From positions 62,001 through 126,000 of the forward strand of contig NZ_BDAI01000005.1 of the NCBI RefSeq assembly GCF_002091755.1: a stretch of DNA of 64,000 nucleotides, read 5' to 3'. The notes beneath the pieces were generated by a model. The model saw only the letters and a program-made list of their open reading frames with translations, made no database searches and had not been told where the DNA came from. Source of the DNA: Pseudomonas nitroreducens NBRC 12694. Lineage in GTDB: Bacteria; Pseudomonadota; Gammaproteobacteria; Pseudomonadales; Pseudomonadaceae. The position numbers and the translations under genes were made by a program. The stretch's first letter is position 1, and the number at the start of each line of letters is the position of its first letter. Below are positions 30,287 through 37,662 of the stretch, one piece after another.

Positions 30287-31300
30287 ATGCTGACCTTCAT
30301 CCTCGAACTGCTCGGCATGCTGCTGGTGATCCTGGTCGCCGCCGAACTCTTCACCAACGCACTGGAACACTTCGGCGAACGCCTGGGTATCTCCGAAGGC
30401 GTCACCGGCTCGCTGTTCGCCGCCGTCGGCACGGCGCTGCCGGAAACCCTGATCCCGCTGCTCGCCCTGTTCGCCGGCACGAGCAACATCACGCTCAACG
30501 AGGAAGTCGGCGTCGGCGCCATCCTCGGCGCACCGCTGATGCTCTCTACCCTCTCCACCTGCCTGATGGCCTGCTTCGCCTGGCGCGCCCGCGGCCTACT
30601 CGGACGCATCCGCCCGGAACGCAGCGGCCTGCAGCGTGACCTGAACTTCTTCCTGGTCGCCTTCAGCTTCGCCACCATCGCCATGTTCGTACCAGCGCAA
30701 TTGCGCTCCGTGCGCATCGCCCTCAGCGTGCTGCTGGTACTCACCTACGTCGCCTACATCACCCTGACCCTGCGCGCCTCGCGGAGCCTGGTGGACGACG
30801 GCCACGGCACCGAAGCCGACCACCACATGTACCTGTCGCGCATCGGCCTGCCGATCAACCTCGCCACCATCCTGCTCCAGCTGTTGCTGGGTGTGGCGCT
30901 GCTGGTGCTGGGCGCGAAGGGCTTCATCCATGGGGTGGAAGGCTTGTCGCACCTGCTGGGCCTCTCCGCGCTGCTGCTGTCGCTGCTGATCATCCCCATC
31001 GCCACGGAGCTGCCGGAGAAGATCAACAGCATCCTCTGGGTCCGCCGCGGCCGCGACACCCTGGCCTTCGGCAACATCAGTGGCGCCATGGTCTTCCAGG
31101 GCACCCTGCTGCCCGCCATCGGCATCCTGCTCACGCCCTGGCAGCCGCGCATCGAGGTCCTCACCGGCGTGCTGATCACGCTGGGCGCCGCGTTTTGGCT
31201 ACGACTCAACGCCCAGCGCAGCAGTGGATTGCCGGTCTGGGTGCTGCTGCTCAACGGCGTGCTGTATGCCGCCTATCTGGGTGTCACCCTGTCGCGCTGA
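30287..31300 (+). CDS. Sodium/calcium exchanger-family membrane protein, candidate Mn2+/Ca2+ exporter
   Basis: The 337-aa inner-membrane protein has about ten hydrophobic segments in two homologous halves. Each half has the alpha-repeat type motif of the CaCA superfamily: GVTGSLFAAVGTALPETLIP (about 38-57) and the LIIPIATELPEKINSILW segment in the second half. The acidic residues in TALPET and ATELPE are the expected cation ligands. The start at 30287 has CTGGAG upstream; longer in-frame starts run back into the riboswitch. The Mn-type riboswitch in front suggests export of Mn2+ or Ca2+; this is inference. Confidence 0.85.
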   Translation: MLTFILELLGMLLVILVAAELFTNALEHFGERLGISEGVTGSLFAAVGTALPETLIPLLALFAGTSNITLNEEVGVGAILGAPLMLSTLSTCLMACFAWRARGLLGRIRPERSGLQRDLNFFLVAFSFATIAMFVPAQLRSVRIALSVLLVLTYVAYITLTLRASRSLVDDGHGTEADHHMYLSRIGLPINLATILLQLLLGVALLVLGAKGFIHGVEGLSHLLGLSALLLSLLIIPIATELPEKINSILWVRRGRDTLAFGNISGAMVFQGTLLPAIGILLTPWQPRIEVLTGVLITLGAAFWLRLNAQRSSGLPVWVLLLNGVLYAAYLGVTLSR

Positions 31301-31386
31301 CGCGCGCGGCTCATTGCCTACACTGACAGTCCGGGCTGCCGCTTCGGCGGCAGCCGCACGACTAGCGATACGCCGAAGGAGTGAGC

Positions 31387-32064
31387 ATGAAAATCCTGGT
31401 AGTCCTGACCTCCCACGACCAGCTCGGCAACACCGGCAAGAAAACAGGGTTCTGGCTCGAGGAGTTCGCCGCGCCCTACTATGTCTTCAAGGATGCCGGC
31501 GCCAGCCTGACGCTGGCCTCGCCCAAAGGCGGCCAACCACCGCTGGACCCCAAGAGCGACGAGGAAGACGCACAAACCCCGGCCACCCTGCGCTTCCGCC
31601 AGGACAGCGAAGCCCAGGCCGCGCTGGCCAGCACCGTGAAGCTCAGCGAGGTGAAGGCCGACGACTTCGATGCCGTCTTCTACCCCGGCGGCCACGGCCC
31701 CCTCTGGGACCTGGCCGAGGACCGCGCCTCGGTGGCCCTGATCGAAGCCTTCCACTCCAGCGGCAAGACCGTTTCCGCCGTCTGCCACGCCCCGGCCGTG
31801 TTCCGCCATCCTCGCGGGCTGGACGGCCAACCGCTGGTACAGGGTCGCCACGTCACCGGTTTCTCCAACAGCGAAGAGGAAGCCGTCGGCCTCACCGACG
31901 TCGTGCCCTTCCTCGTCCAGGACATGCTCAAAGCCAACGGCGCCCGCTACAGCAAGGGCCCGGACTGGCAGAGCCACGTCGAAGTCGACCGCGGCCTGAT
32001 CACCGGTCAGAACCCCGCATCGTCCGAGGCCGTGGCCGAAGCCGTCCTGAAATTCCTGGCCTGA
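31387..32064 (+). CDS. DJ-1/PfpI-family protein (class I glutamine amidotransferase-like)
   Basis: The 225-aa cytosolic protein has the DJ-1/PfpI fold with the nucleophile elbow AVCHAPA (Cys133 followed by His134), a conserved Glu near residue 25, and YPGGHGPLWDLAED. The cap-like insertion and PGGHGPLWDL put it near the Hsp31/YajL glyoxalase or chaperone subgroup. The start at 31387 has AAGGAG 6 bases upstream; GTG at 31381 is less likely. It ends at a terminator just before tmRNA. Confidence 0.9.
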   Translation: MKILVVLTSHDQLGNTGKKTGFWLEEFAAPYYVFKDAGASLTLASPKGGQPPLDPKSDEEDAQTPATLRFRQDSEAQAALASTVKLSEVKADDFDAVFYPGGHGPLWDLAEDRASVALIEAFHSSGKTVSAVCHAPAVFRHPRGLDGQPLVQGRHVTGFSNSEEEAVGLTDVVPFLVQDMLKANGARYSKGPDWQSHVEVDRGLITGQNPASSEAVAEAVLKFLA

Positions 32065-32076
32065 CAAGCCTTCACA

Positions 32077-32103
32077 CCGCCCCGGTGGCTATCGGGGCGG
32101 CTT
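32077..32103 (+). terminator. Terminator after the PfpI-family gene
   Basis: The stem CCGCCCCG / CGGGGCGG (32077-32084 with 32093-32100) is followed by CTTT. It lies between the PfpI gene and the tmRNA promoter region, where TAGAAT at 32109-32114 is a candidate -10 for ssrA. Confidence 0.7.
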
Positions 32104-32137
32104 TCCCGTAGAATGAATCCCGACCTTGACAGGTTTT

Positions 32138-32495
32138 GGGGCCGATTAGGATTCGACGCCGGTAACAAAACTCTAGGGGCATGCCGAGTAGGTGACAGTT
32201 CTCGTAAATCAGCTGCCACAACTTTATAGTTGCCAACGACGACAACTACGCCCTAGCAGCCTAAGTGCCGCTAGCAGACCCTAGGGGATGCCTGTAAACC
32301 CGAAGATTAGGTCTGTCATATAGAACAGGATCGCCGCCAAGTTCGCTGTAGACGTAACGGCTAAAACTCATACAGCTCGCTCCAAGCGCCCTGCCACTCG
32401 GGCCGCGAGGAGTTAACCTAGTAGAGATGGCTAAGCATGTAGAACCGACAGCGGAGAACTGGCGGACGGGGGTTCAAATCCCCCCGGCTCCACCA
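32138..32495 (+). ncRNA. ssrA: Transfer-messenger RNA (tmRNA)
   Basis: tmRNA rescues stalled ribosomes with SmpB and tags the nascent protein for proteolysis. The 5' end GGGGCCGATTAGGATTCGAC and the 3' end with TTCAAATCC T-arm and GGCTCCACCA acceptor form the tRNA-like part. The tag reading frame at 32232-32264 encodes ANDDNYALAA followed by TAA, the Pseudomonas tag. The total length of 358 nt is normal. Its 3' 26 bases are the left attachment repeat of an integrated element, but the gene is intact. The 3' native terminator has been displaced to 39.95 kb. Confidence 0.97.
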
Positions 32496-32496
32496 A
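32470..32496 (+). repeat. attL: 27-bp direct repeat at the tmRNA 3' end
   Basis: The 27 bases cover the T-arm, discriminator and CCA end of tmRNA plus one extra A. They are identical to 39917-39943. Divergence begins at once on both sides (five G versus three G upstream), which sets the repeat limits. Confidence 0.95.
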
Positions 32497-32507
32497 ACGC
32501 AAACGAT

Positions 32508-32546
32508 AAGCCCCTGATTTTCCTAGTGAATTTCAGGGGCTTTTTC
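32508..32546 (+). terminator. Element-supplied terminator for ssrA
   Basis: A 10-bp stem (32508-32517 with 32533-32542) is followed by TTTTT. It lies 12 bases inside the element and can end tmRNA transcription. It replaces the native terminator that now lies beyond attR. Confidence 0.85.
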
Positions 32547-32562
32547 GTTTCTGCTGCAAATT

Positions 32563-32579
32563 GTCGAAGAAATGTCGAA
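32563..32579. promoter_or_regulatory. Paired GTCGAA motifs near attL (candidate integrase arm sites)
   Basis: GTCGAA occurs at 32563-32568 and 32574-32579, an 11-base period. The same pair with the same period lies near attR (39796-39812). The pattern fits arm-type binding sites of a tyrosine integrase. Confidence 0.5.
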
Positions 32580-32665
32580 AATGCCTCAGCTGCACCGCAG
32601 AGCAGCCGCCTGCTCTGCTCAGCAGACGACACATGACTGAAAGCAGCCTAAAGGATTAGCCAGCT

Positions 32666-33541
32666 ATGAGCATTAGAGTTTTCTTGAGCCACAACCACCA
32701 CGATAAGCCTTTTGTCCGGAAACTCGCTGCGGATCTAGAAGCGCACAACGTCATATGCTGGCTGGATGAAGCAGAGATGCAAATTGGGGACTCCCTGATT
32801 CAAAAAATCAGAGAAGGAATTGATAACTCAGACTACTTTGCAGTTATCGTATCGCCCCACTCCATCGCTGCACCTTGGGTCGCTAATGAACTCGACGTAG
32901 CGATGAGTTATCAGATAGGTGGAAAGAAAATTAAAGTACTTCCCCTTGTAGTGGCAGAATGCGAGCTTCCTGGATTACTACCTGGAAAACTCTACGGTGA
33001 CTTCAAGGATGAGAGCCAATACGAAGGGTCTTTCAAGAAGCTCCTAGCTTCAATGGGTGTAGTTTACAACCAGAACATTCTAAACCCCAAGAAAACCGAG
33101 AGCAGCCTCGCTACCGCCACTGACAAGGCCATTTCCTATGGCCTACGCCTAATGAGCCGACCGTTTCATCGTCCCTTCCAGTATATCGGTTTAACTATCG
33201 ATCGCGCCGAGATAGCAACAGGCGAAAAAGTTAACGAGTTCGGAAACATCGTAGTAGCAAATGAAGATTGCAAAATGACCCTTCAATCAGAAGGAAACTT
33301 CATTAGCTTTATTGAAATTGACTTCAAAAAAACCGAACCTCACTACCAGAACCAAGAATTCAATTCCGAAGCTCTTTTAGGCGCACTGAGCATCGGCCTA
33401 TCCGAACTAGAACTAGTTCGAACAAAAACTCATTTCCACACATATTACGACCACAAAAGACAGCTTAAAATAACTGCAAGCTGCCTTTATGACGGGGCGC
33501 CACTTACGGTAGCTTTCGGCTCAAAGTACTACAACATGTAG
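32666..33541 (+). CDS. TIR-domain protein with an unrecognised C-terminal domain (candidate anti-phage effector)
   Basis: The 291-aa protein has an N-terminal TIR domain (about 1-135): IRVFLSHNHHDKPFVRKLA at the start, the BB-loop region CWLDEAEMQIGDSLIQKI, and WVANELDVAM with the putative catalytic Glu75. Bacterial TIR domains often cleave NAD+ or make cyclic ADP-ribose-type signals during infection. The C-terminal 150 residues match no family I recognise and could be a sensor. The gene is AT-rich relative to the chromosome, lies directly inside attL, and its 3' end overlaps the integrase 3' end by 13 bases, tail to tail. A defence role is inference from family and context. Confidence 0.85.
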   Translation: MSIRVFLSHNHHDKPFVRKLAADLEAHNVICWLDEAEMQIGDSLIQKIREGIDNSDYFAVIVSPHSIAAPWVANELDVAMSYQIGGKKIKVLPLVVAECELPGLLPGKLYGDFKDESQYEGSFKKLLASMGVVYNQNILNPKKTESSLATATDKAISYGLRLMSRPFHRPFQYIGLTIDRAEIATGEKVNEFGNIVVANEDCKMTLQSEGNFISFIEIDFKKTEPHYQNQEFNSEALLGALSIGLSELELVRTKTHFHTYYDHKRQLKITASCLYDGAPLTVAFGSKYYNM

Positions 33542-34521
33542 CTCTGAAGGGGGCCAAATCTGATCGAGTCCTTCAAGTGATCAGGGGACAAATGTGCATA
33601 TCGCATAGTCATTGCGAGAGTTGAATGTCCTAGGATTTTCTGCAAAGTGAGAATGTTGCCACCATTCATCATGAAGTGGCTGGCGAATGTGTGCCGGAGA
33701 GCGTGGCTAGCTTGGCCTTGCGGTAAATGGATAGAGGTGCGCTCCAGGGCGCGGCGAAAGGATGTGATGCAGGACGTGAACGGGCCGTGCATTCGCCAAT
33801 GCGCCCTCACCCGGTCAGCCAGCTCTGGTGGAATCGGTACATGGCGTACCTTCCCTGACTTGGTTCCGGCATAGGTTACGACGTTGCCCTGGAGTCGATG
33901 CGCAGGCAGCTTTTCCGCCTCGGACCATCGAGCACCGGTAGCCAGGCAAAGCAGCGTCACCAGCTCGGTATGCGGGTTGTCGCAACGGGTGCGGATGGAG
34001 TCGAGAAGCTCGCCAATCTGCTCGGTAGTCAGCCATGACAGTTCGCGCTCTTGCAGCTTGAGCAGCTTCACCCCCGCCAGCGGGTTGCCGTAGTCGATCT
34101 GGCCCAGATCTTTCAGTTCATTGAACACCGCGCGGAGGTAGCCCAGTTCATTGTTCAGGGTCTTCCCGGATATCCCCTCCTCAAGCCGCTTCCGCCGCAA
34201 GCTCGCATACAAAGACGCATCCAAGGCCGTCGCCACCGGGTCCCCCAAGCGAGCAGCCAATTGCAGCATTTTGGACAGCCGCCGAGGCGCATCACGCAGT
34301 GAATGGCCGTGCAGGTCGTACCAGAGTTGCACCAACTCGGAGAGCCTACGGCGATCCTTGGGCTTGATGCTCCACACAGGATTCTCGATGCATTTCTGCC
34401 GAACCGTGGCTTCGAAGCGTTGAGCCTCGCCCTTGGTCTTGAATCGCTTGCGGAAGCGCTTGCCCTTGATGGGTTCGATATCAGCCAGCCAGCGTCCATC
34501 CTCCAGCTTCGTGATTGCCAT
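33529..34521 (-). CDS. Tyrosine-type integrase of the element
   Basis: The 330-aa recombinase has an N-terminal arm-binding domain (MAITKLEDGRWLADIEPIKG), a SAM-like core-binding domain (about 60-150) and a catalytic domain with Arg in ATGARWSEAE, Lys in AGTKSGKVRHV, HALRHTFASH, LGHSTLAMTMRYAHLS containing the nucleophile Tyr. The ATG at 34521 shares one base with the stop of the replication gene (TGATG), so the two are coupled. This rep-int order is that of Pf filamentous prophages. The target site is the ssrA 3' end, judged from the flanking repeats. Confidence 0.93.
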   Translation of the reverse strand: MAITKLEDGRWLADIEPIKGKRFRKRFKTKGEAQRFEATVRQKCIENPVWSIKPKDRRRLSELVQLWYDLHGHSLRDAPRRLSKMLQLAARLGDPVATALDASLYASLRRKRLEEGISGKTLNNELGYLRAVFNELKDLGQIDYGNPLAGVKLLKLQERELSWLTTEQIGELLDSIRTRCDNPHTELVTLLCLATGARWSEAEKLPAHRLQGNVVTYAGTKSGKVRHVPIPPELADRVRAHWRMHGPFTSCITSFRRALERTSIHLPQGQASHALRHTFASHFMMNGGNILTLQKILGHSTLAMTMRYAHLSPDHLKDSIRFGPLQSYML

Positions 34522-35813
34522 CAGACGGCATATCCCCTTCGCAAATAGCGGTCTGAGATCAGGTTCTTGATGTGCTTTTCGAGGTCCCGCCGAGTCCAAC
34601 CCTTCGCTAAGTAGTGGTCTTCGATCACGTGCCAGAATTCGAGGCTGTAGGCGGACTCAATCGCCTTTTTTGCGGGGATGCGCTCGCGTGCAATCAGGCT
34701 GATGAACTGGCCCAAGAACATCTCACAGTTCTTGCCGGAGAAGCCCATAGCGGTCTTGCGATAGCGCCGATACTCGACACGCTCGATGAGCGGATCGGCC
34801 TCCACCTGGACCTTCACGTCTTGCATGATGAGCGTCCAGAACGGGTCATGCTGAGTACGCAGACCGAGCAGCCGATACGCCTCGCAGCCGTACACCCAGA
34901 GGTGATCGAGGTGCTGGGAGATACCTTCATAGGTCCGGGTGCCGATCACGCCACCAGAGGCCTTTATGGAGCCCTGAGCGAACTGATTGATGATGGTGTG
35001 GTGGTAGCGAAACTCGATGCGCCAGACCGGTTCCTTGGGGTTGTAGGCTGCGTCGCTGTCACCAAACGGATTGCCGTTGTGGGTGGACCAGACTGCGTTC
35101 CAGTAATCGAGCTTGTCGGTAGCGCGGGCCTGTAGCGACTTGTTGTAGACCGCCAACTGAATCCCTGTCGGCGAGCCGAACATGTAGGTTTCACCACGTC
35201 CGTAGACCGAGGCGTTGCCGTTGAACTCGATGCGGTCGATGCCGCTGATCTGGCGTACCCGATTGGATCGGCAGTGCATGCGATCCACGATATTTTCTTT
35301 CGGGGTCCAACCTTGCACGTCCAGGGCGATGTGGACGGCACATTGGTTAGGTTCGCAGTGAGTCGTCACCGCTGCCGCGAGGGAATCCATAAGTCCCTGG
35401 AGCGCCTTCGGAGCTACGCCATCAATCGCATGTGGCGAAACCTCAATCTTGAGGTGAGAGCCGATGCTCTCCAGCTTCATGTTGTGATTCTTGATCAGCA
35501 GGATCAGGCCGAGGTCTGCATTCTGCAGACGGAACTGATACCCGGAGTCGCGCCCGATACGCCCCTTGGACCACTCGTAGCCGGCGAACTCGACGAAAGG
35601 TTCCTGGGAGTCGAATAGCGCGATGACCTCGGGGCGAATCAGTCCGTTGTACAACTGGCGGACGGTATCCACGCCGCAGCGCAAAACGCGCACCCCGGAA
35701 AGGTCGGTCATTTTCGCCGTATAGCCGTCGATGAAGAGGCGGCCTCGCGGTGACTCGATGATTTGACCGTCAGGTTGAACGAGCAGTCGACGCTGATCAC
35801 CAAACTTTGCCAT
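34521..35813 (-). CDS. Filamentous-phage-type rolling-circle replication initiator
   Basis: The 430-aa protein resembles the replication initiation protein of Pf phages (the gene before the integrase in Pf prophages) and the gene II / RstA group. It would nick the double-stranded phage form at the origin and start rolling-circle synthesis. Conserved-looking segments include HIALDVQGW, RIEFNGNASVYGRGETYMFGS, IQLAVYNKSLQA and EPVWRIEFRYHH. GGAG lies upstream of the ATG. It is downstream of a small membrane-protein gene and immediately followed by the integrase. Confidence 0.82.
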   Translation of the reverse strand: MAKFGDQRRLLVQPDGQIIESPRGRLFIDGYTAKMTDLSGVRVLRCGVDTVRQLYNGLIRPEVIALFDSQEPFVEFAGYEWSKGRIGRDSGYQFRLQNADLGLILLIKNHNMKLESIGSHLKIEVSPHAIDGVAPKALQGLMDSLAAAVTTHCEPNQCAVHIALDVQGWTPKENIVDRMHCRSNRVRQISGIDRIEFNGNASVYGRGETYMFGSPTGIQLAVYNKSLQARATDKLDYWNAVWSTHNGNPFGDSDAAYNPKEPVWRIEFRYHHTIINQFAQGSIKASGGVIGTRTYEGISQHLDHLWVYGCEAYRLLGLRTQHDPFWTLIMQDVKVQVEADPLIERVEYRRYRKTAMGFSGKNCEMFLGQFISLIARERIPAKKAIESAYSLEFWHVIEDHYLAKGWTRRDLEKHIKNLISDRYLRRGYAV

Positions 35814-35898
35814 CTGAATTCTCCAACGTTATCCATTAATGTCCAATTCGCTACGTGTGTTGTTAGACGTGTTACAGGGACGTCGCCGCGCCTTCGGC

Positions 35899-36072
35899 CT
35901 ACCGCTCGTGCCTGGCGCTCCCGGCCGGCGTCGCGGCGAACGTCCAGCACTCCAGCTGCACCGGACTGATCCAGCAGGAAGGGATGATGGGCTGCTTGAG
36001 CTGAGCGCCGCCGCCCAGGAGGTAGGCCGTCAGCACGAGAGCAACGACGTTGATCAGTCCCTCTAGGCTCAT
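35899..36072 (-). CDS. 57-aa small membrane protein upstream of the replication gene
   Basis: A short reading frame begins ATG at 36072 with AGGAAA upstream and ends TAG at 35899. The protein has a hydrophobic N-terminal segment (LINVVALVLTAYLLGGG, residues 6-22) and a Trp/Cys-containing tail. It lies where small virion or accessory genes would be in an inovirus, on the operon strand, 85 bases before the replication gene. I do not recognise the family; a minor coat or an accessory role is possible. Confidence 0.6.
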   Translation of the reverse strand: MSLEGLINVVALVLTAYLLGGGAQLKQPIIPSCWISPVQLECWTFAATPAGSARHER

Positions 36073-36447
36073 CGCGTTTTCCTCGTTTGCATTTCCTGGG
36101 CATGAGCGTGCCCGTCGCCGGAATGCAGGCGCTCGCGCCAGTGATTCAGCGTTCGGAAATGATGAAATTGAGAGGCTCTGAAACGGGGCTCTGGGGCGCG
36201 CCGCTGTGGTTATCTCACCACAAAAACAGGTGCTGGAACGGGGCTATGCCGAAGGGGAATGGGGCCGGAAACGTAGTCCAACACTATCCAATTAAGCCCA
36301 TTCACTCCGCTCTGGTATGCACGACCTGCATCGCCCAACACCAAGGGCTCTGCCCTTGTCATCCCGCTCTTGCCGCCGAGGGCTCGGGAGCGCGGGGCGG
36401 AGAAGCTGCCCCACGCTCACCGGCCAAGGCTGATGGCGGGCATGCGT
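36073..36447. other. Structured intergenic stretch in the element, candidate replication origin
   Basis: These 375 bases hold no convincing gene on the operon strand. They hold short perfect hairpins: TGTGGT / ACCACA (36205-36222) and CAAGGGC / GCCCTTG (36342-36358). In filamentous phages the origin and packaging signal sit in such a hairpin-rich intergenic region. The assignment is inference. Confidence 0.4.
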
Positions 36448-36837
36448 TCAAGGGTTCGCTACGCCCGTGCTTCCGTTCGCCGGAACGGTAGGGCTGTTCC
36501 GACGAGCCGGGAGCGCGGCCCTTGAGCGCGTATCGTTAGGGTGGGCGATGCGGTCCAGTACGTTGCCGGAACCATGCCGGTCGCGGTGCCGCATCACCCG
36601 GATCGTGCGAATGTCAGACCAGAACAATTCGTTCGGGTAGTGCCCCTCGCCGTTGGCCGCGACGACGAGGAAGTAGGGATCACTGTTAACGCCTTCGAGT
36701 GCCAGGACGACGCCAACAACATGAAGGAGACACCAGAGCGGCTCGGGGTCTTGTTCCCATACCAATTCGAAGAGGACGGTTTGCCCCAGATAGGTCAGGG
36801 CGCTTTCGGTATCCAGGGAGACACGGTTGCTAGTCAT
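36448..36837 (-). CDS. Pf-phage-type conserved hypothetical protein
   Basis: The 129-aa protein starts MTSNRVSLDTESALTYLGQT at 36837. The N-terminal 80 residues look like a compact beta-rich domain, with LWCLLHVVGVVLALEGVNSDPYFLVVAAN. The tail is basic and low-complexity. It overlaps the previous gene by 8 bases, and GGGGGA lies upstream. A longer frame to 36873 exists but ignores this. It is similar in character to a hypothetical protein of the Pf early region; no function is known. Confidence 0.7.
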   Translation of the reverse strand: MTSNRVSLDTESALTYLGQTVLFELVWEQDPEPLWCLLHVVGVVLALEGVNSDPYFLVVAANGEGHYPNELFWSDIRTIRVMRHRDRHGSGNVLDRIAHPNDTRSRAALPARRNSPTVPANGSTGVANP

Positions 36838-37045
36838 TGGTGTAGTCCCCCGCTTCGAAACTCTCTTTGCCACTGAGCAGCTCAGCTCGGAAGCGGACCA
36901 TGTTCACCACCTGCATTTCCCCCATGGTGGTGCTGGGGATGGTGCCGTTACGCACCCATTCCTCAGCTTCTTCAACACTCACTCCGCACATTTCGGCGAA
37001 GGCGGGGATGGTGCAAATGTCGGGGCTCGATTCGTGTTCGCTCAT
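36830..37045 (-). CDS. Small winged-helix/AlpA-like protein of the element
   Basis: The 71-aa protein has a helix-turn-helix-like pattern: FAEMCGVSVEEAEEWVRNGTIPSTTMGEMQVVNMVRF. Its layout parallels the upstream 74-aa protein (recognition segment, then NG-IP and a hydrophobic strand), so the two may be duplicates. It overlaps the upstream gene by four bases (ATGA) and the downstream gene by eight. A role in early transcription or excision is inference. Confidence 0.7.
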   Translation of the reverse strand: MSEHESSPDICTIPAFAEMCGVSVEEAEEWVRNGTIPSTTMGEMQVVNMVRFRAELLSGKESFEAGDYTND

Positions 37046-37266
37046 AGGGGCAACTCCTTTTCCATAAGCTGGCTGGTGAATAGCGCGACGTTGACCAGCA
37101 CGTGCTTGCCGACTTTCTCGTGGGGGATATAGCCGTTGCGAATCCAGCCCCAGACAACGTCATGGCGGTCACCCATGCGAATCCAATCAGCGAACTCTCT
37201 CCAGGGCATCACTGGAGGCGGGCTAGAAAGGTCTTTTTGAGACAGGTTGAGTCCTTCTACATTCAT
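37042..37266 (-). CDS. XisF-like excisionase / early regulator
   Basis: The 74-aa protein has the winged-helix excisionase-type pattern WREFADWIRMGDRHDVVWGWIRNGYIPHEKVGKHVLVNVALF. In Pf prophages the first rightward early gene, next to the repressor, encodes the excisionase XisF, and this gene holds that place. AAAGG lies upstream of the ATG. It heads the leftward operon down to the integrase. It diverges from the repressor over paired operators. Confidence 0.75.
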   Translation of the reverse strand: MNVEGLNLSQKDLSSPPPVMPWREFADWIRMGDRHDVVWGWIRNGYIPHEKVGKHVLVNVALFTSQLMEKELPL

Positions 37267-37308
37267 GGCCTTTGCTGCACTATGCTGGTCAATACTGGCA
37301 ACAGCTAA

Positions 37309-37362
37309 AGTCAGATTGACTCTAGCTGGAATGAAGCATATTCAGCTCAAGTCAATTTGACT
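37309..37362. promoter_or_regulatory. Paired 13-bp palindromic operators and repressor promoter
   Basis: AGTCAGATTGACT (37309-37321) and AGTCAATTTGACT (37350-37362) are near-identical palindromes with centres 41 bases apart. A promoter on the plus strand, TTGACT (37316-37321) - 17 bases - TATTCA (37339-37344), overlaps the first site. Binding would autoregulate the repressor and block the leftward early genes. Confidence 0.75.
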
Positions 37363-37386
37363 AGAGTTTATTTAGATGAATAAGTA

Positions 37387-37662
37387 ATGATCAAACAGCG
37401 CGTCATAACCATTCTGTCGTGGTCCGATATCCGGCTTCCTAAGCTCGAGGAGCTAACGGGAATCAGCCGCTACACCTGGAGCAACCTGAAAAACCCGTCC
37501 AAGAACAGGGAAATCAAGGAAGAGGAAATTCTGGCAATCGCGAAAGTTTTCCCGCAGTTCCGTTGGTGGTTGCTGACCGGCGAAGTGATGCCAGAGGTAG
37601 GGCAAACCAGCCCTGACTACGAAGACGCGAATCAAAATTTGGCCAATCAAGGCGCGGGGTGA
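37387..37662 (+). CDS. Pf-type phage repressor (repressor C-like)
   Basis: The 91-aa protein has a helix-turn-helix in the N-terminal half: LPKLEELTGISRYTWSNLKNPSKN, followed by EEEILAIAKVFPQFRWWLLTGE, the pattern of short Cro/CI-like phage repressors. It is divergent from the excisionase-like gene over two palindromic operators, the position of the immunity repressor in Pf phages. It ends with GTGA overlapping the next small frame. Confidence 0.82.
   Translation: MIKQRVITILSWSDIRLPKLEELTGISRYTWSNLKNPSKNREIKEEEILAIAKVFPQFRWWLLTGEVMPEVGQTSPDYEDANQNLANQGAG

Noticed and set aside
35708..36103. 131-codon frame on the minus strand overlapping the replication gene start
   Set aside because: It overlaps both the replication gene and the better-supported 57-aa frame; its translation is Arg-rich shadow.
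36087..36491. 134-codon frame on the plus strand inside the element
   Set aside because: Opposite to the coupled operon, low-complexity tail, no ribosome site, and it overlaps the end of a coupled gene. The stretch fits an origin region better.
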